From contig DATAVE010000187.1 of the NCBI GenBank assembly GCA_036267875.1, positions 1 to 30,413 of the forward strand: DNA of 30,413 bases, given 5' to 3'. Both the position numbers and the translations under genes were made by a program. This stretch comes from DASZTV01 sp036267875. GTDB lineage: Bacteria > Actinomycetota > Actinomycetes > JAFAQI01. Within the stretch, counting starts at the first letter, position 1. Each line of letters starts with the position of its first letter. The notes below the pieces were generated by a model. The model saw nothing but the letters and a program-made list of their open reading frames with translations. It made no database searches and was not told the origin of the DNA. Positions 24,236-30,413 of this stretch are shown here, in pieces.

Positions 24236-24427
24236 ATGATCCTGGCTCTGGTCATCGCCGTGATCGGCGTACTCGCCATCGCGTGGCCAGGCGGACTCAT
24301 CCGGATCGCGCGGGCCTACCGCGGTGCTATGCCGGCGGACCGCACCGCCACCACTATTCGGGCGGCCCGGATCGCTGGTGTGCTCCTGATCATCGCGGCC
24401 CTACTGATTGCCCTCGCCAACGGCTAA
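24236..24427 (+). CDS. Small two-helix membrane protein
   Basis: A 63-residue protein with hydrophobic helices at about 1-18 (MILALVIAVIGVLAIAWP) and 44-61 (IAGVLLIIAALLIALA). A basic loop (RIARAYRGAMPADRTATTIR) lies between them. The form recalls small DUF6199-type membrane proteins, though I cannot confirm that. There is no clear ribosome binding site or promoter. It lies between the methyltransferase relic and a long inverted repeat. The clean hydrophobic pattern is the main support that it is a real gene. Confidence 0.55.
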   Translation: MILALVIAVIGVLAIAWPGGLIRIARAYRGAMPADRTATTIRAARIAGVLLIIAALLIALANG

Positions 24428-24434
24428 CGCTCGC

Positions 24435-24489
24435 CGAGCCCAACGTTTTGGGCCTCTCGAGGTCTGAGACACCTAAAACGTTCGGCTCG
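24435..24489. repeat. 18-nt inverted repeat / strong hairpin
   Basis: Arms at 24435-24452 and 24472-24489 are inverted copies with 16 of 18 identical positions. As RNA they form an 18-bp stem with one C-C mismatch and one G-U pair around a 19-nt loop. Each arm contains AACGTT, itself a palindrome. It begins 8 nt after the small membrane-protein stop and ends 27 nt before the aminotransferase start. It may be a terminator without a U-tract or a regulator-binding dyad. Confidence 0.7.
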
Positions 24490-24504
24490 ACGCAAGATCT
24501 GCGA

Positions 24505-24510
24505 CACGAT
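24505..24510 (+). promoter_or_regulatory. Possible -10 box (CACGAT) for the aminotransferase
   Basis: CACGAT lies 6 nt before the GTG at 24517, the spacing seen at lhr and the metallopeptidase. It is off the TANNNT consensus at the first base, and no -35 is seen. Confidence 0.3.
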
Positions 24511-24516
24511 CCTGTG

Positions 24517-25662
24517 GTGAGTGACGTCGCCGAGTGGCTGCTCGACCCTGAGGTCGCCTACCTCAACCACGGCGCCTTCGGCGCACTACCCCGCTCGGTG
24601 TGGGAGGCCGCTACCGAGTTGCGGTTGCAGATGGAGCGCGATCCGGCCGACCTGCTGATCCGACGCCTTCAGGGCCAGCTCGACGATGTACGCCTGCAGC
24701 TTTCGCAACTGCTGCACGCCGACCCGTCCGGTGCGGTGTTCGTGGCCAACGCGACATCCGGGACGCAGACAGTCATCTCTTCGTTGTCGCCCGGTTTCGA
24801 GGCCGGCGACGAGCTCCTCACGACCGATCATCGCTACGGCGCGGTCATCACCCAGATGGAGCGCGCGGCAGCCGAGCGAGGTACGACGTCGGTCGTCGCG
24901 CACGTCCCACTCGACGTGGCCTCCAACGACGACGTGGTGACCGCGATCCTCGATCGGATCACCCCGCGGACCAAGCTGCTCATCGTCGATGGCATCGCGT
25001 CGCTTTCGGGCTTCGTGTTCCCGGTCCGCGAGATCGTCGAGGCAGCGCACGAATGCGGCGTACCGGTCCTTGTCGATGCGGCCCACTGCCCTGGCCAGAT
25101 CGACGTCGACCTCACGGCAACCGGCGCGGACTTCTGGGTCGGCAACCTGCACAAGTGGATCAACTCGCCCCGGGCCGCGGCCTTCCTGCACGTCGCGCCG
25201 CAGTGGCACAACGCGATCCGCCCGATGTCGGCATCACACGGTTTCACCGGCTCGCTGCACGAGGCCTTCGACTGGACCGGCACCTTCGATCCGGTCACCA
25301 TTCTCGCCGTCCCAGCAGCGCTCGAGTTCTGGGAGCGCAGCGGGGGCTGGGACGACGTACGACGTCGACAGCGCGAGAGCGTGGACGACGGCGCCGGACG
25401 AGTCGCCAAGGCGCTCGGCACCGAGGTTGCAATCTCCGGTGACTTCACCGCCGCGATGCGGATCGTCGAGCTACCCGCGACGCTCTCCGCGGACACCGCA
25501 CGGCAGATAGAGAAGTCGCTGGCCGAGCAGTACCGGATCGAGCTCTCGCTGATGCCGCTGCACGGCTCGAGCTGGGCCCGGGTGTGCGGACAGATCTACA
25601 ACGAGCCGTCTGACTACGAGCGCCTTGGTCGGGCGCTGGTGGAGCTACTCGAGGCCAAGTAG
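24517..25662 (+). CDS. Class V aminotransferase (isopenicillin-N-epimerase-like)
   Basis: A PLP-dependent fold-type I enzyme of 381 residues. YLNHGAFGALP (15-25) and ANATSGTQTV (about 77-86) bind phosphate and substrate. D187/H190 in VLVDAAHCPGQ contact the PLP ring, and K213 in NLHKWINSP is the Schiff-base lysine. The closest named type is isopenicillin N epimerase (CefD)-like, a label given to many proteins of unknown substrate, including cysteine desulfurase-like ones; no beta-lactam genes are nearby. The frame is open from 23848, but the family start is at the GTG at 24517 (or 24514). The last 18 nt overlap the end of dapB, which is convergent. Confidence 0.9.
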   Translation: MSDVAEWLLDPEVAYLNHGAFGALPRSVWEAATELRLQMERDPADLLIRRLQGQLDDVRLQLSQLLHADPSGAVFVANATSGTQTVISSLSPGFEAGDELLTTDHRYGAVITQMERAAAERGTTSVVAHVPLDVASNDDVVTAILDRITPRTKLLIVDGIASLSGFVFPVREIVEAAHECGVPVLVDAAHCPGQIDVDLTATGADFWVGNLHKWINSPRAAAFLHVAPQWHNAIRPMSASHGFTGSLHEAFDWTGTFDPVTILAVPAALEFWERSGGWDDVRRRQRESVDDGAGRVAKALGTEVAISGDFTAAMRIVELPATLSADTARQIEKSLAEQYRIELSLMPLHGSSWARVCGQIYNEPSDYERLGRALVELLEAK

Positions 25663-26376
25663 GGAGTCGATCCCGACCGTCAGGCCGGGGTGACTTGCGA
25701 CGTCGCGCACGGCAAGCAGGACACCCGGCATGAAGGACTCCCGCGACAGCGAGTCATGACGGATCGTCAGCGTCTCGCCGTCGCCACCGAGCAGCACCTC
25801 TTGATGTGCGACGAGCCCGGCTAGACGAACGGCATGGATCCGCACGTCGTTCACGTCGGCACCGCGAGCGCCGGGGATCTCTTGCGTCGTCGCGTCCGGC
25901 GAGCGTTTGCCCTCGCGCGCGGCGGCGATGAGCTCGGCCGTCCGGCGGGCGGTGCCGCTCGGGGCATCGATCTTGTTGGGGTGGTGCAGCTCGATGATCT
26001 CGACCGAGTCGAAGTACGGCGCAGCGATCGCGGCGAAGCGCATCATCAGGACCGCCGCGATTCCGAAGTTCGGTGCCACCAAGACACCGACGTTGGGGGT
26101 CTCTGCGAGCTGCGCGCGCAGGGTGTCGAGTCGAGCATCATCGAAGCCAGTCGTTCCGACGACGCAGTGCAGACCCTGGCCGATGCACCAAGCGATGTTG
26201 TCCATGACGGCGCCGGGGGTCGTGAAGTCGACGACAACCTCCGCGGCCGACAGCGGATCTCTCGTGTCACCGACGTCGACCTGCGCGACCAGCTCCAGGT
26301 CGTCCGCAGCTGACACGGCGCGACAGACCTCGGCGCCCATCCGGCCGTTGGCTCCTAGCACCCCGACCTTGATCAT
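25645..26376 (-). CDS. dapB: 4-hydroxy-tetrahydrodipicolinate reductase DapB
   Basis: Reduces the DapA product in lysine/diaminopimelate synthesis. The 243-residue protein has the N-terminal NAD(P)H motif GVLGANGRMG (5-14), VDFTTPGA (49-56), GTTGF (74-78) and the catalytic ELHHPNKIDAPSGTA (129-143) with H131, H132 and K135. The ATG at 26376 overlaps the M16 peptidase stop as ATGA. The 3' end overlaps the convergent aminotransferase by 18 nt. Confidence 0.97.
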   Translation of the reverse strand: MIKVGVLGANGRMGAEVCRAVSAADDLELVAQVDVGDTRDPLSAAEVVVDFTTPGAVMDNIAWCIGQGLHCVVGTTGFDDARLDTLRAQLAETPNVGVLVAPNFGIAAVLMMRFAAIAAPYFDSVEIIELHHPNKIDAPSGTARRTAELIAAAREGKRSPDATTQEIPGARGADVNDVRIHAVRLAGLVAHQEVLLGGDGETLTIRHDSLSRESFMPGVLLAVRDVASHPGLTVGIDSLLGLE

Positions 26377-27707
26377 GCGGCGAACACCTTGCCCTTGTCG
26401 TACGGGCCGATTACCGCAAGCGACATGGGGCGGGTGAACAAGTCTGCTGCCACCTCTTGAACGTCGTCGAGCGTCACCGCATCGACGGCCGCGATCACCT
26501 CGTCTACGGTCATCAGCTCGCCGTAGACCAGCTCGCTCTTTCCGAGCCGGCTCATCCGCGAGCCGGTGTCCTCGAGTCCGAGCACGAAGCCGCCCCGCAT
26601 CTGACCACGGCCGCGTTCGAGCTCAGCTGCCGACAGCGCGCCACCCGCGACGAGCGCAAGCTCCTCGCGACACAGGTCGAGCACCTGCGCCACCCGCTTG
26701 GGGTGACAGCCGGCGTAGACCCCGAACATCCCCGCATCGGCATAGTGCGAGGCGAAGGAGTAGACGGAGTAGGCGAGGCCGTGGCGCTCTCGCACCGACT
26801 GAAACAGCCGCGATGACATGCCCCCGCCGACCGCCGTGTTGAGCACCCCGAGAGCGAAGCGCCGATCGTCTCCCCTGGTCAGACCAGCGCACCCGAGCAC
26901 CAGGTTTGCCTGCTCGGTCGGGCGGTGGTGCGTCGATGAGGCGACCGTGAACGCCGGGGCTCGCCGGGCGACCCGAGGAGCCGAGGGAACGGCGCTGTCG
27001 TCGATCGGAACGTCGGCAAACGCCTTCTTGACCAGCCGAACGAGCTGCGCGTGGTCGACGTTTCCGGCCGCGGTGATCACCAGCTGCTCCGGTCGGTAAC
27101 GACGCCGGTAGTAACCCGCGATCGCATTGCGGCTGATCGCCTCGATCGACTCGACCGAACCGAGCACCGGACGGCCGAGAGCGTCCGTCGGCCAGACCAG
27201 CGACGCGAAGGCATCGTGGACCGAGTCCCCGGGATCGTCTTCGTGCATTGCGATCTCTTCGAGGATCACGCCGCGCTCGTTCTCGACCTCAGCCGAGGAC
27301 AGCACCGAAGAGGTGACCATGTCGCAGATCACGTCGACGGCGATCGGCACATCCACATCGAGGACCCGGGCGTAGAAACAGGTGTACTCCTTCGCCGTAA
27401 AGGCGTTGAGCTCCCCGCCAACCTCGTCGAGCGCGGCCGAGATCTCCAGAGCATCGCGGCGTCGCGTTCCCTTGAACAACAAATGTTCGAGGTAGTGCGA
27501 CGCGCCGGCCTGCGAGACGGTCTCGTCCCGCGAACCAACGCCGATCCAGACGCCGAAGGCCACGGAACGTACGCCGGGGACCGTCTCCGAGAGCACCCGG
27601 ATGCCCCCCGGCAGCACAGTGCGCCGCATCACCCCGCCATCGGGCGAGGTGAGCAGCGTCTGCGTCGAGCCGGGGCGCTGCGCCCGTCCGGCGAGATCGA
27701 CCGGCAC
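26373..27707 (-). CDS. pepR: M16-family zinc peptidase (PepR type)
   Basis: A 444-residue insulinase/processing-peptidase-like protein. The inverted zinc motif HYLEH is at 71-75 and the third ligand Glu lies in ENERGVILEEIAMHED (142-157). The second, inactive-like domain has GGGMSSRLFQSVRERHGLAYSVYS, typical of the family. The GTG at 27707 has GAGGGG 8 nt upstream. It follows pnp by 21 nt and couples into dapB, the usual actinobacterial order (Rv2783c-Rv2782c in M. tuberculosis). The natural substrate is not known. Confidence 0.93.
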   Translation of the reverse strand: MPVDLAGRAQRPGSTQTLLTSPDGGVMRRTVLPGGIRVLSETVPGVRSVAFGVWIGVGSRDETVSQAGASHYLEHLLFKGTRRRDALEISAALDEVGGELNAFTAKEYTCFYARVLDVDVPIAVDVICDMVTSSVLSSAEVENERGVILEEIAMHEDDPGDSVHDAFASLVWPTDALGRPVLGSVESIEAISRNAIAGYYRRRYRPEQLVITAAGNVDHAQLVRLVKKAFADVPIDDSAVPSAPRVARRAPAFTVASSTHHRPTEQANLVLGCAGLTRGDDRRFALGVLNTAVGGGMSSRLFQSVRERHGLAYSVYSFASHYADAGMFGVYAGCHPKRVAQVLDLCREELALVAGGALSAAELERGRGQMRGGFVLGLEDTGSRMSRLGKSELVYGELMTVDEVIAAVDAVTLDDVQEVAADLFTRPMSLAVIGPYDKGKVFAA

Positions 27708-27728
27708 TAGCGCATCCCCTCAGTCGTC

Positions 27729-29951
27729 CTATTCGTCGGCGGAGTCGGACTCGGCGTCAGCCGCAGCAGCGGCCTGGGCGTCGTCGAGCACCGGCACGAG
27801 CGACAGCTTGCCGCGCGGGTCGATCTCGCCGATCTCAACCTGGACCTTCTGGCCGACGGCCAGCACGTCCTCGACGTTCTCCACGCGCTTGCCACCGGCA
27901 AGCTTGCGGATCTGCGAGATGTGCAGCAGGCCATCCTTGCCCGGGGTGAGCGAGATGAACGCGCCGAACGTCGTCGTCTTCACGACGGTGCCCAGGTAGC
28001 GCTCGCCGACCTCTGGCAGCTGCGGCGACACGATCGAGCGGATGGCACGAAGCGCGGCCTCGGCGGCGTCTCCGCCAACAGCGGAGATGTAGATCGTGCC
28101 GTCGTCCTCGACCGTGAGATCCGCACCGGTGTCGGCCTGGATCTGGTTGATGATCTTGCCCTTCGGCCCGATGATCTCGCCGATCTTGTCGACCGGGATC
28201 TTCTCGGTGATGATCCGCGGCGCGAACGGCGACATCTCGCCAGGCGCCGAGATCGCGTCTGACATCACGTCGAGGATCGTCATGCGCGCGTCACGAGCCT
28301 GCTGCAGCGCGCCGGCAAGAACAGATGCCGGGATGCCGGTCAGCTTGGTGTCGAGCTGCAACGCGGTAACGAACTCGCGCGTGCCGGCGACCTTGAAGTC
28401 CATGTCGCCGTACGCGTCCTCGGCACCGAGGATGTCCGTGAGGGTGACGAAGTCGTCGCCCTCGTTGATCAGACCCATCGCGATGCCCGCGACCGGAGCC
28501 TTCAGCGGCACGCCCGCTGCCATCAGCGACAGCGTGGAGGCGCAGACCGAGCCCATCGACGTCGAGCCGTTGGAACCGAGCGCCTCGGACACCGCACGGA
28601 TCGCGTACGGGAAGTCCTCCTTGCTCGGCAGCACCGGAAGCAGCGCCCGCTCGGCAAGTGCGCCGTGGCCGATCTCGCGCCGCTTCGGCGAACCGACACG
28701 ACCCGTCTCACCAGTCGAGAACGGCGGGAAGTTGTAGTGGTGCATGTAGCGCTTGCGGGTTTCGGGCGACAGCGTGTCGACCATCTGCTCCATGCGCAGC
28801 ATGTTCAGCGTCGCGACGTTGAGGATCTGCGTCTCGCCGCGCTCGAAAAGGCTCGAGCCGTGCACGCGAGGCACGACGTCGATCTCGGCCGAGAGCGAGC
28901 GGATGTCGCGGACGCCACGCCCGTCGATCCGGACGCCGCCTGAGATCACGCGCTGGCGGACCAGCTTCTTGGTTAGCGAGCGGTATGCGCCGCCGATCTC
29001 CTTCTCGCGGCCCTCGAAGGAGGAGGCGACCTTCTCCTTCGCGACGTCCTTGATCCGGTCGAGCTCGGTCTCGCGCTCCTGCTTGTCGGCGATAGTGAGC
29101 GCCTTGGCGAGCTCGTCGCTCACCGCGGCGGTCACGGCCTCGAGGACATCGTCGCCGTACTCCAGGAAGACCGGGAACTCCCGGGTCTCCTTGGCAGCCT
29201 GATCGGCGAGCTGCTGCTGAGCGGCGGCGATGGCGGCGAGGAAGGGCTTGGCCGCCTCGAGGCCCTGCGCCACGACCTCCTCGGTCGGCGCCTGCGCACC
29301 GGCCGCAACGAGCTCGATGGTGTTCACGGTGGCCTCGGCCTCGACCATCATGATCGCGACGTCGCCACCCTCGACCACGCGACCGGCGACGACCATGTCG
29401 AACACCGCGCCCTCGAGCTCGGAGAACGTCGGGAACGGCACCCACTCGCCGTCGATCAGCGCAACGCGGGCTGCAGCGACCGGACCGGAGAACGGCAAGC
29501 CGGCGAGCAGCACCGAGCAAGCGGCACCGTTGATCGCCAGCACGTCATAGAGGTGGTCCGGGTCGAGCGAGAGGATCGTGGAGACGATCTGGATCTCGTT
29601 GCGAAGGCCCTTCGCGAAGCTCGGGCGAAGCGGCCGGTCGGTGAGCCGGCAGGTGAGGATTGCGTCCTCGCTCGGCCGACCCTCGCGCCGAAAGAACGAG
29701 CCGGGGATCTTGCCTGCGGCGTACTGACGCTCTTCCACGTCGACGGTCAGCGGGAAGAAGTCGAACTGCTCCTTCGGCGCCTTCGACGCCGTCGTTGCCG
29801 ACAGGAGCATGGTGTCGCCGAGGTAGGTGACGACCGAGCCGGCGGCCTGCTGGGCGAGTCGGCCGGCCTCGAAGCGGATGGTGCGCTCGCCGAGCGAGCT
29901 CTTGAGTACAGCCTCTGAGCTGTAGGTGTCGCTGTTTTCGGTGCCCGTCAT
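27729..29951 (-). CDS. pnp: Polyribonucleotide nucleotidyltransferase PNPase
   Basis: Phosphorolytic 3'-5' exoribonuclease of the mRNA degradation system. The 740-residue protein has two RNase PH domains (about 15-235 and 340-560) with FFRREGRPSEDAILTCRLTDRPLRP and GTREFVTALQLDTKLTGI. A KH domain (IGEIIGPKGKIINQIQADTG) and an S1 domain (VVKTTTFGAFISLTPGKDGLLHISQI) follow, and an acidic tail ends the protein. The ATG at 29951 has GGAGAG just upstream. The frame is open to 30038, but the extra residues are not PNPase-like. rpsO lies upstream as in most bacteria. Confidence 0.98.
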   Translation of the reverse strand: MTGTENSDTYSSEAVLKSSLGERTIRFEAGRLAQQAAGSVVTYLGDTMLLSATTASKAPKEQFDFFPLTVDVEERQYAAGKIPGSFFRREGRPSEDAILTCRLTDRPLRPSFAKGLRNEIQIVSTILSLDPDHLYDVLAINGAACSVLLAGLPFSGPVAAARVALIDGEWVPFPTFSELEGAVFDMVVAGRVVEGGDVAIMMVEAEATVNTIELVAAGAQAPTEEVVAQGLEAAKPFLAAIAAAQQQLADQAAKETREFPVFLEYGDDVLEAVTAAVSDELAKALTIADKQERETELDRIKDVAKEKVASSFEGREKEIGGAYRSLTKKLVRQRVISGGVRIDGRGVRDIRSLSAEIDVVPRVHGSSLFERGETQILNVATLNMLRMEQMVDTLSPETRKRYMHHYNFPPFSTGETGRVGSPKRREIGHGALAERALLPVLPSKEDFPYAIRAVSEALGSNGSTSMGSVCASTLSLMAAGVPLKAPVAGIAMGLINEGDDFVTLTDILGAEDAYGDMDFKVAGTREFVTALQLDTKLTGIPASVLAGALQQARDARMTILDVMSDAISAPGEMSPFAPRIITEKIPVDKIGEIIGPKGKIINQIQADTGADLTVEDDGTIYISAVGGDAAEAALRAIRSIVSPQLPEVGERYLGTVVKTTTFGAFISLTPGKDGLLHISQIRKLAGGKRVENVEDVLAVGQKVQVEIGEIDPRGKLSLVPVLDDAQAAAAADAESDSADE

Positions 29952-30097
29952 GGGCTCTCCGTTCGGTTCGGCGCGCGAGGCGCGAGTCCGACGGGCCCGG
30001 TCATCGATCGAAGCGGACGGACCGTGTCCGGCCGCCACTACCGAGGACCGAGGCTCGCGTCTTAGACCTGGCGCGCGGTTCGGTAAATCAAGGTGAG
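29952..30097 (-). other. rpsO-pnp intergenic region with possible long-range stem
   Basis: A 146-nt gap with no gene. On the minus strand CGCGAG (30059-30054) can pair with CTCGCG (29986-29981, or 29979-29974), enclosing about 70 nt that include a small CGGAC-ACG-GTCCG hairpin (near 30016-30032). In Streptomyces and E. coli an RNase III-cut hairpin sits between these genes and controls pnp; by position this may be the equivalent, but the stem here is short. A weak TTGATT on the same strand near 30085-30090 has no convincing -10. Confidence 0.35.
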
Positions 30098-30367
30098 CTA
30101 GCGGCGCAAGCCGAGTCGCTCGATAAGTGCGCGGTAGCGCTGGACGTCCACGCTCTCCAGGTAGCGCAGCATCCGGCGGCGACGGCCGACGAGCAGCAGC
30201 AGACCACGCTGGGTGTGGAAGTCGTGCTTGTGCACCTTCATGTGCTCAGTCAGGTCGGAGATCCGCCGAGAAAGCAGCGCGATCTGGACCTCGGGAGAGC
30301 CCGTGTCACCGTCGCCGGTGGCGTGCTCGCTGATGATCTGTTGCTTGACGGCTGCGTCGAGCGGCAA
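30098..30367 (-). CDS. rpsO: 30S ribosomal protein S15
   Basis: Primary 16S rRNA-binding protein of the small-subunit platform. The 89-residue protein shows the whole S15 pattern: GDTGSPEVQIALLSRRISDLTEHMKVHKHDFHTQRGLL (18-55), VGRRRRMLRYLE and the YRALIERLGLRR end. Length is the family standard. The start is TTG at 30367, with AGGAG 7-8 nt upstream. S15 represses its own translation in several bacteria; no matching leader is identifiable in the 46 nt visible upstream. Confidence 0.98.
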   Translation of the reverse strand: MPLDAAVKQQIISEHATGDGDTGSPEVQIALLSRRISDLTEHMKVHKHDFHTQRGLLLLVGRRRRMLRYLESVDVQRYRALIERLGLRR

Positions 30368-30413
30368 AGGAAATCTCCTGTTTGATCAGCCCGCAGGGTT
30401 ACACCGCAGGGGC
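30368..30413 (-). promoter_or_regulatory. rpsO leader with ribosome binding site
   Basis: The minus-strand CAGGAG directly before the TTG is the Shine-Dalgarno that fixes the rpsO start. Two direct copies of CCCTGCGG (30411-30404 and 30398-30391, 13-nt period) lie further upstream. The region is cut by the window edge. Confidence 0.5.

Noticed and set aside
23848..24516. Long N-terminal extension of the aminotransferase
   Set aside because: It passes through the methyltransferase relic, the small membrane-protein gene and the hairpin in another frame; fold-type I similarity begins at about 24517.
22928..25662. A new defence or biosynthetic system in the accessory stretch
   Set aside because: The genes are on mixed strands, one is a pseudogene, and no two share an operon or a linked function.
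1..30413. CRISPR arrays, insertion sequences, prophage genes, tRNA or rRNA genes
   Set aside because: I saw no regularly spaced repeats, transposase or phage motifs, and no tRNA-like or rRNA sequence by eye.

Overview
The window is high-GC bacterial chromosome with the backbone gene order of the Actinomycetota: rpsO-pnp-M16 peptidase-dapB, thyA-folA-dapA-rnj, ftsK-rodZ-like-rimO-pgsA-cinA-clgR, then DUF3046-recA-recX and miaB-miaA. Stop-start overlaps are frequent. GTG and TTG starts are common, and many transcription-unit heads carry an actinobacterial -10 box 6-7 nt before the start codon. I cannot name the genus. Most of the window is core housekeeping on the minus strand, and I found no clearly new multi-gene system.

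Layout from left to right. At 1-767 (-) lies the 3'-truncated gene of a degenerate EAL-domain protein. miaA and miaB (877-3185, -) modify tRNA. A plus-strand pair of small vicinal-oxygen-chelate (VOC) paralogues (3222-3943) separates miaB from recA-recX-CPBP protease (3940-6313, -). recA has a promoter with a LexA box in its spacer. A DUF3046 gene lies upstream of recA. The divergent pair lhr-nei2 (6708-11839, +) encodes a large DNA helicase and a DNA glycosylase. A convergent junction with a 24-nt inverted repeat follows. The long minus-strand run tetR, clgR, cinA, pgsA, rimO, rodZ-like, ftsK (12014-18958) covers stress regulation, NMN salvage, phospholipid synthesis, ribosome modification, cell shape and chromosome segregation.

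Next come rnj, dapA, folA and thyA (19023-22895, -). thyA/folA and folA/dapA are joined by 4-nt overlaps. ThyA makes dihydrofolate, which FolA recycles. DapA and the separately placed DapB carry out consecutive steps of lysine/diaminopimelate synthesis. The stretch 22928-25662 is the least conserved part: a DoxX-like membrane protein, a small zinc metallopeptidase, a decayed SAM-methyltransferase pseudogene, a 63-aa membrane protein, a long inverted repeat and a class V aminotransferase. It lies between two core operons. The window ends with dapB, the M16 peptidase, pnp and rpsO (25645-30367, -). PNPase and RNase J are both mRNA-decay enzymes.

The most rewarding details are in gene starts. 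recX can only be full length if it starts at a CTG that overlaps the recA stop. Stop-start overlaps occur in all four forms (ATGA, GTGA, TTGA, CTGA). A TANNNT or CANNNT hexamer 6-7 nt before the start, typical of leaderless transcription, recurs at about ten genes. The methyltransferase relic keeps this promoter but has ACG where its start codon should be.
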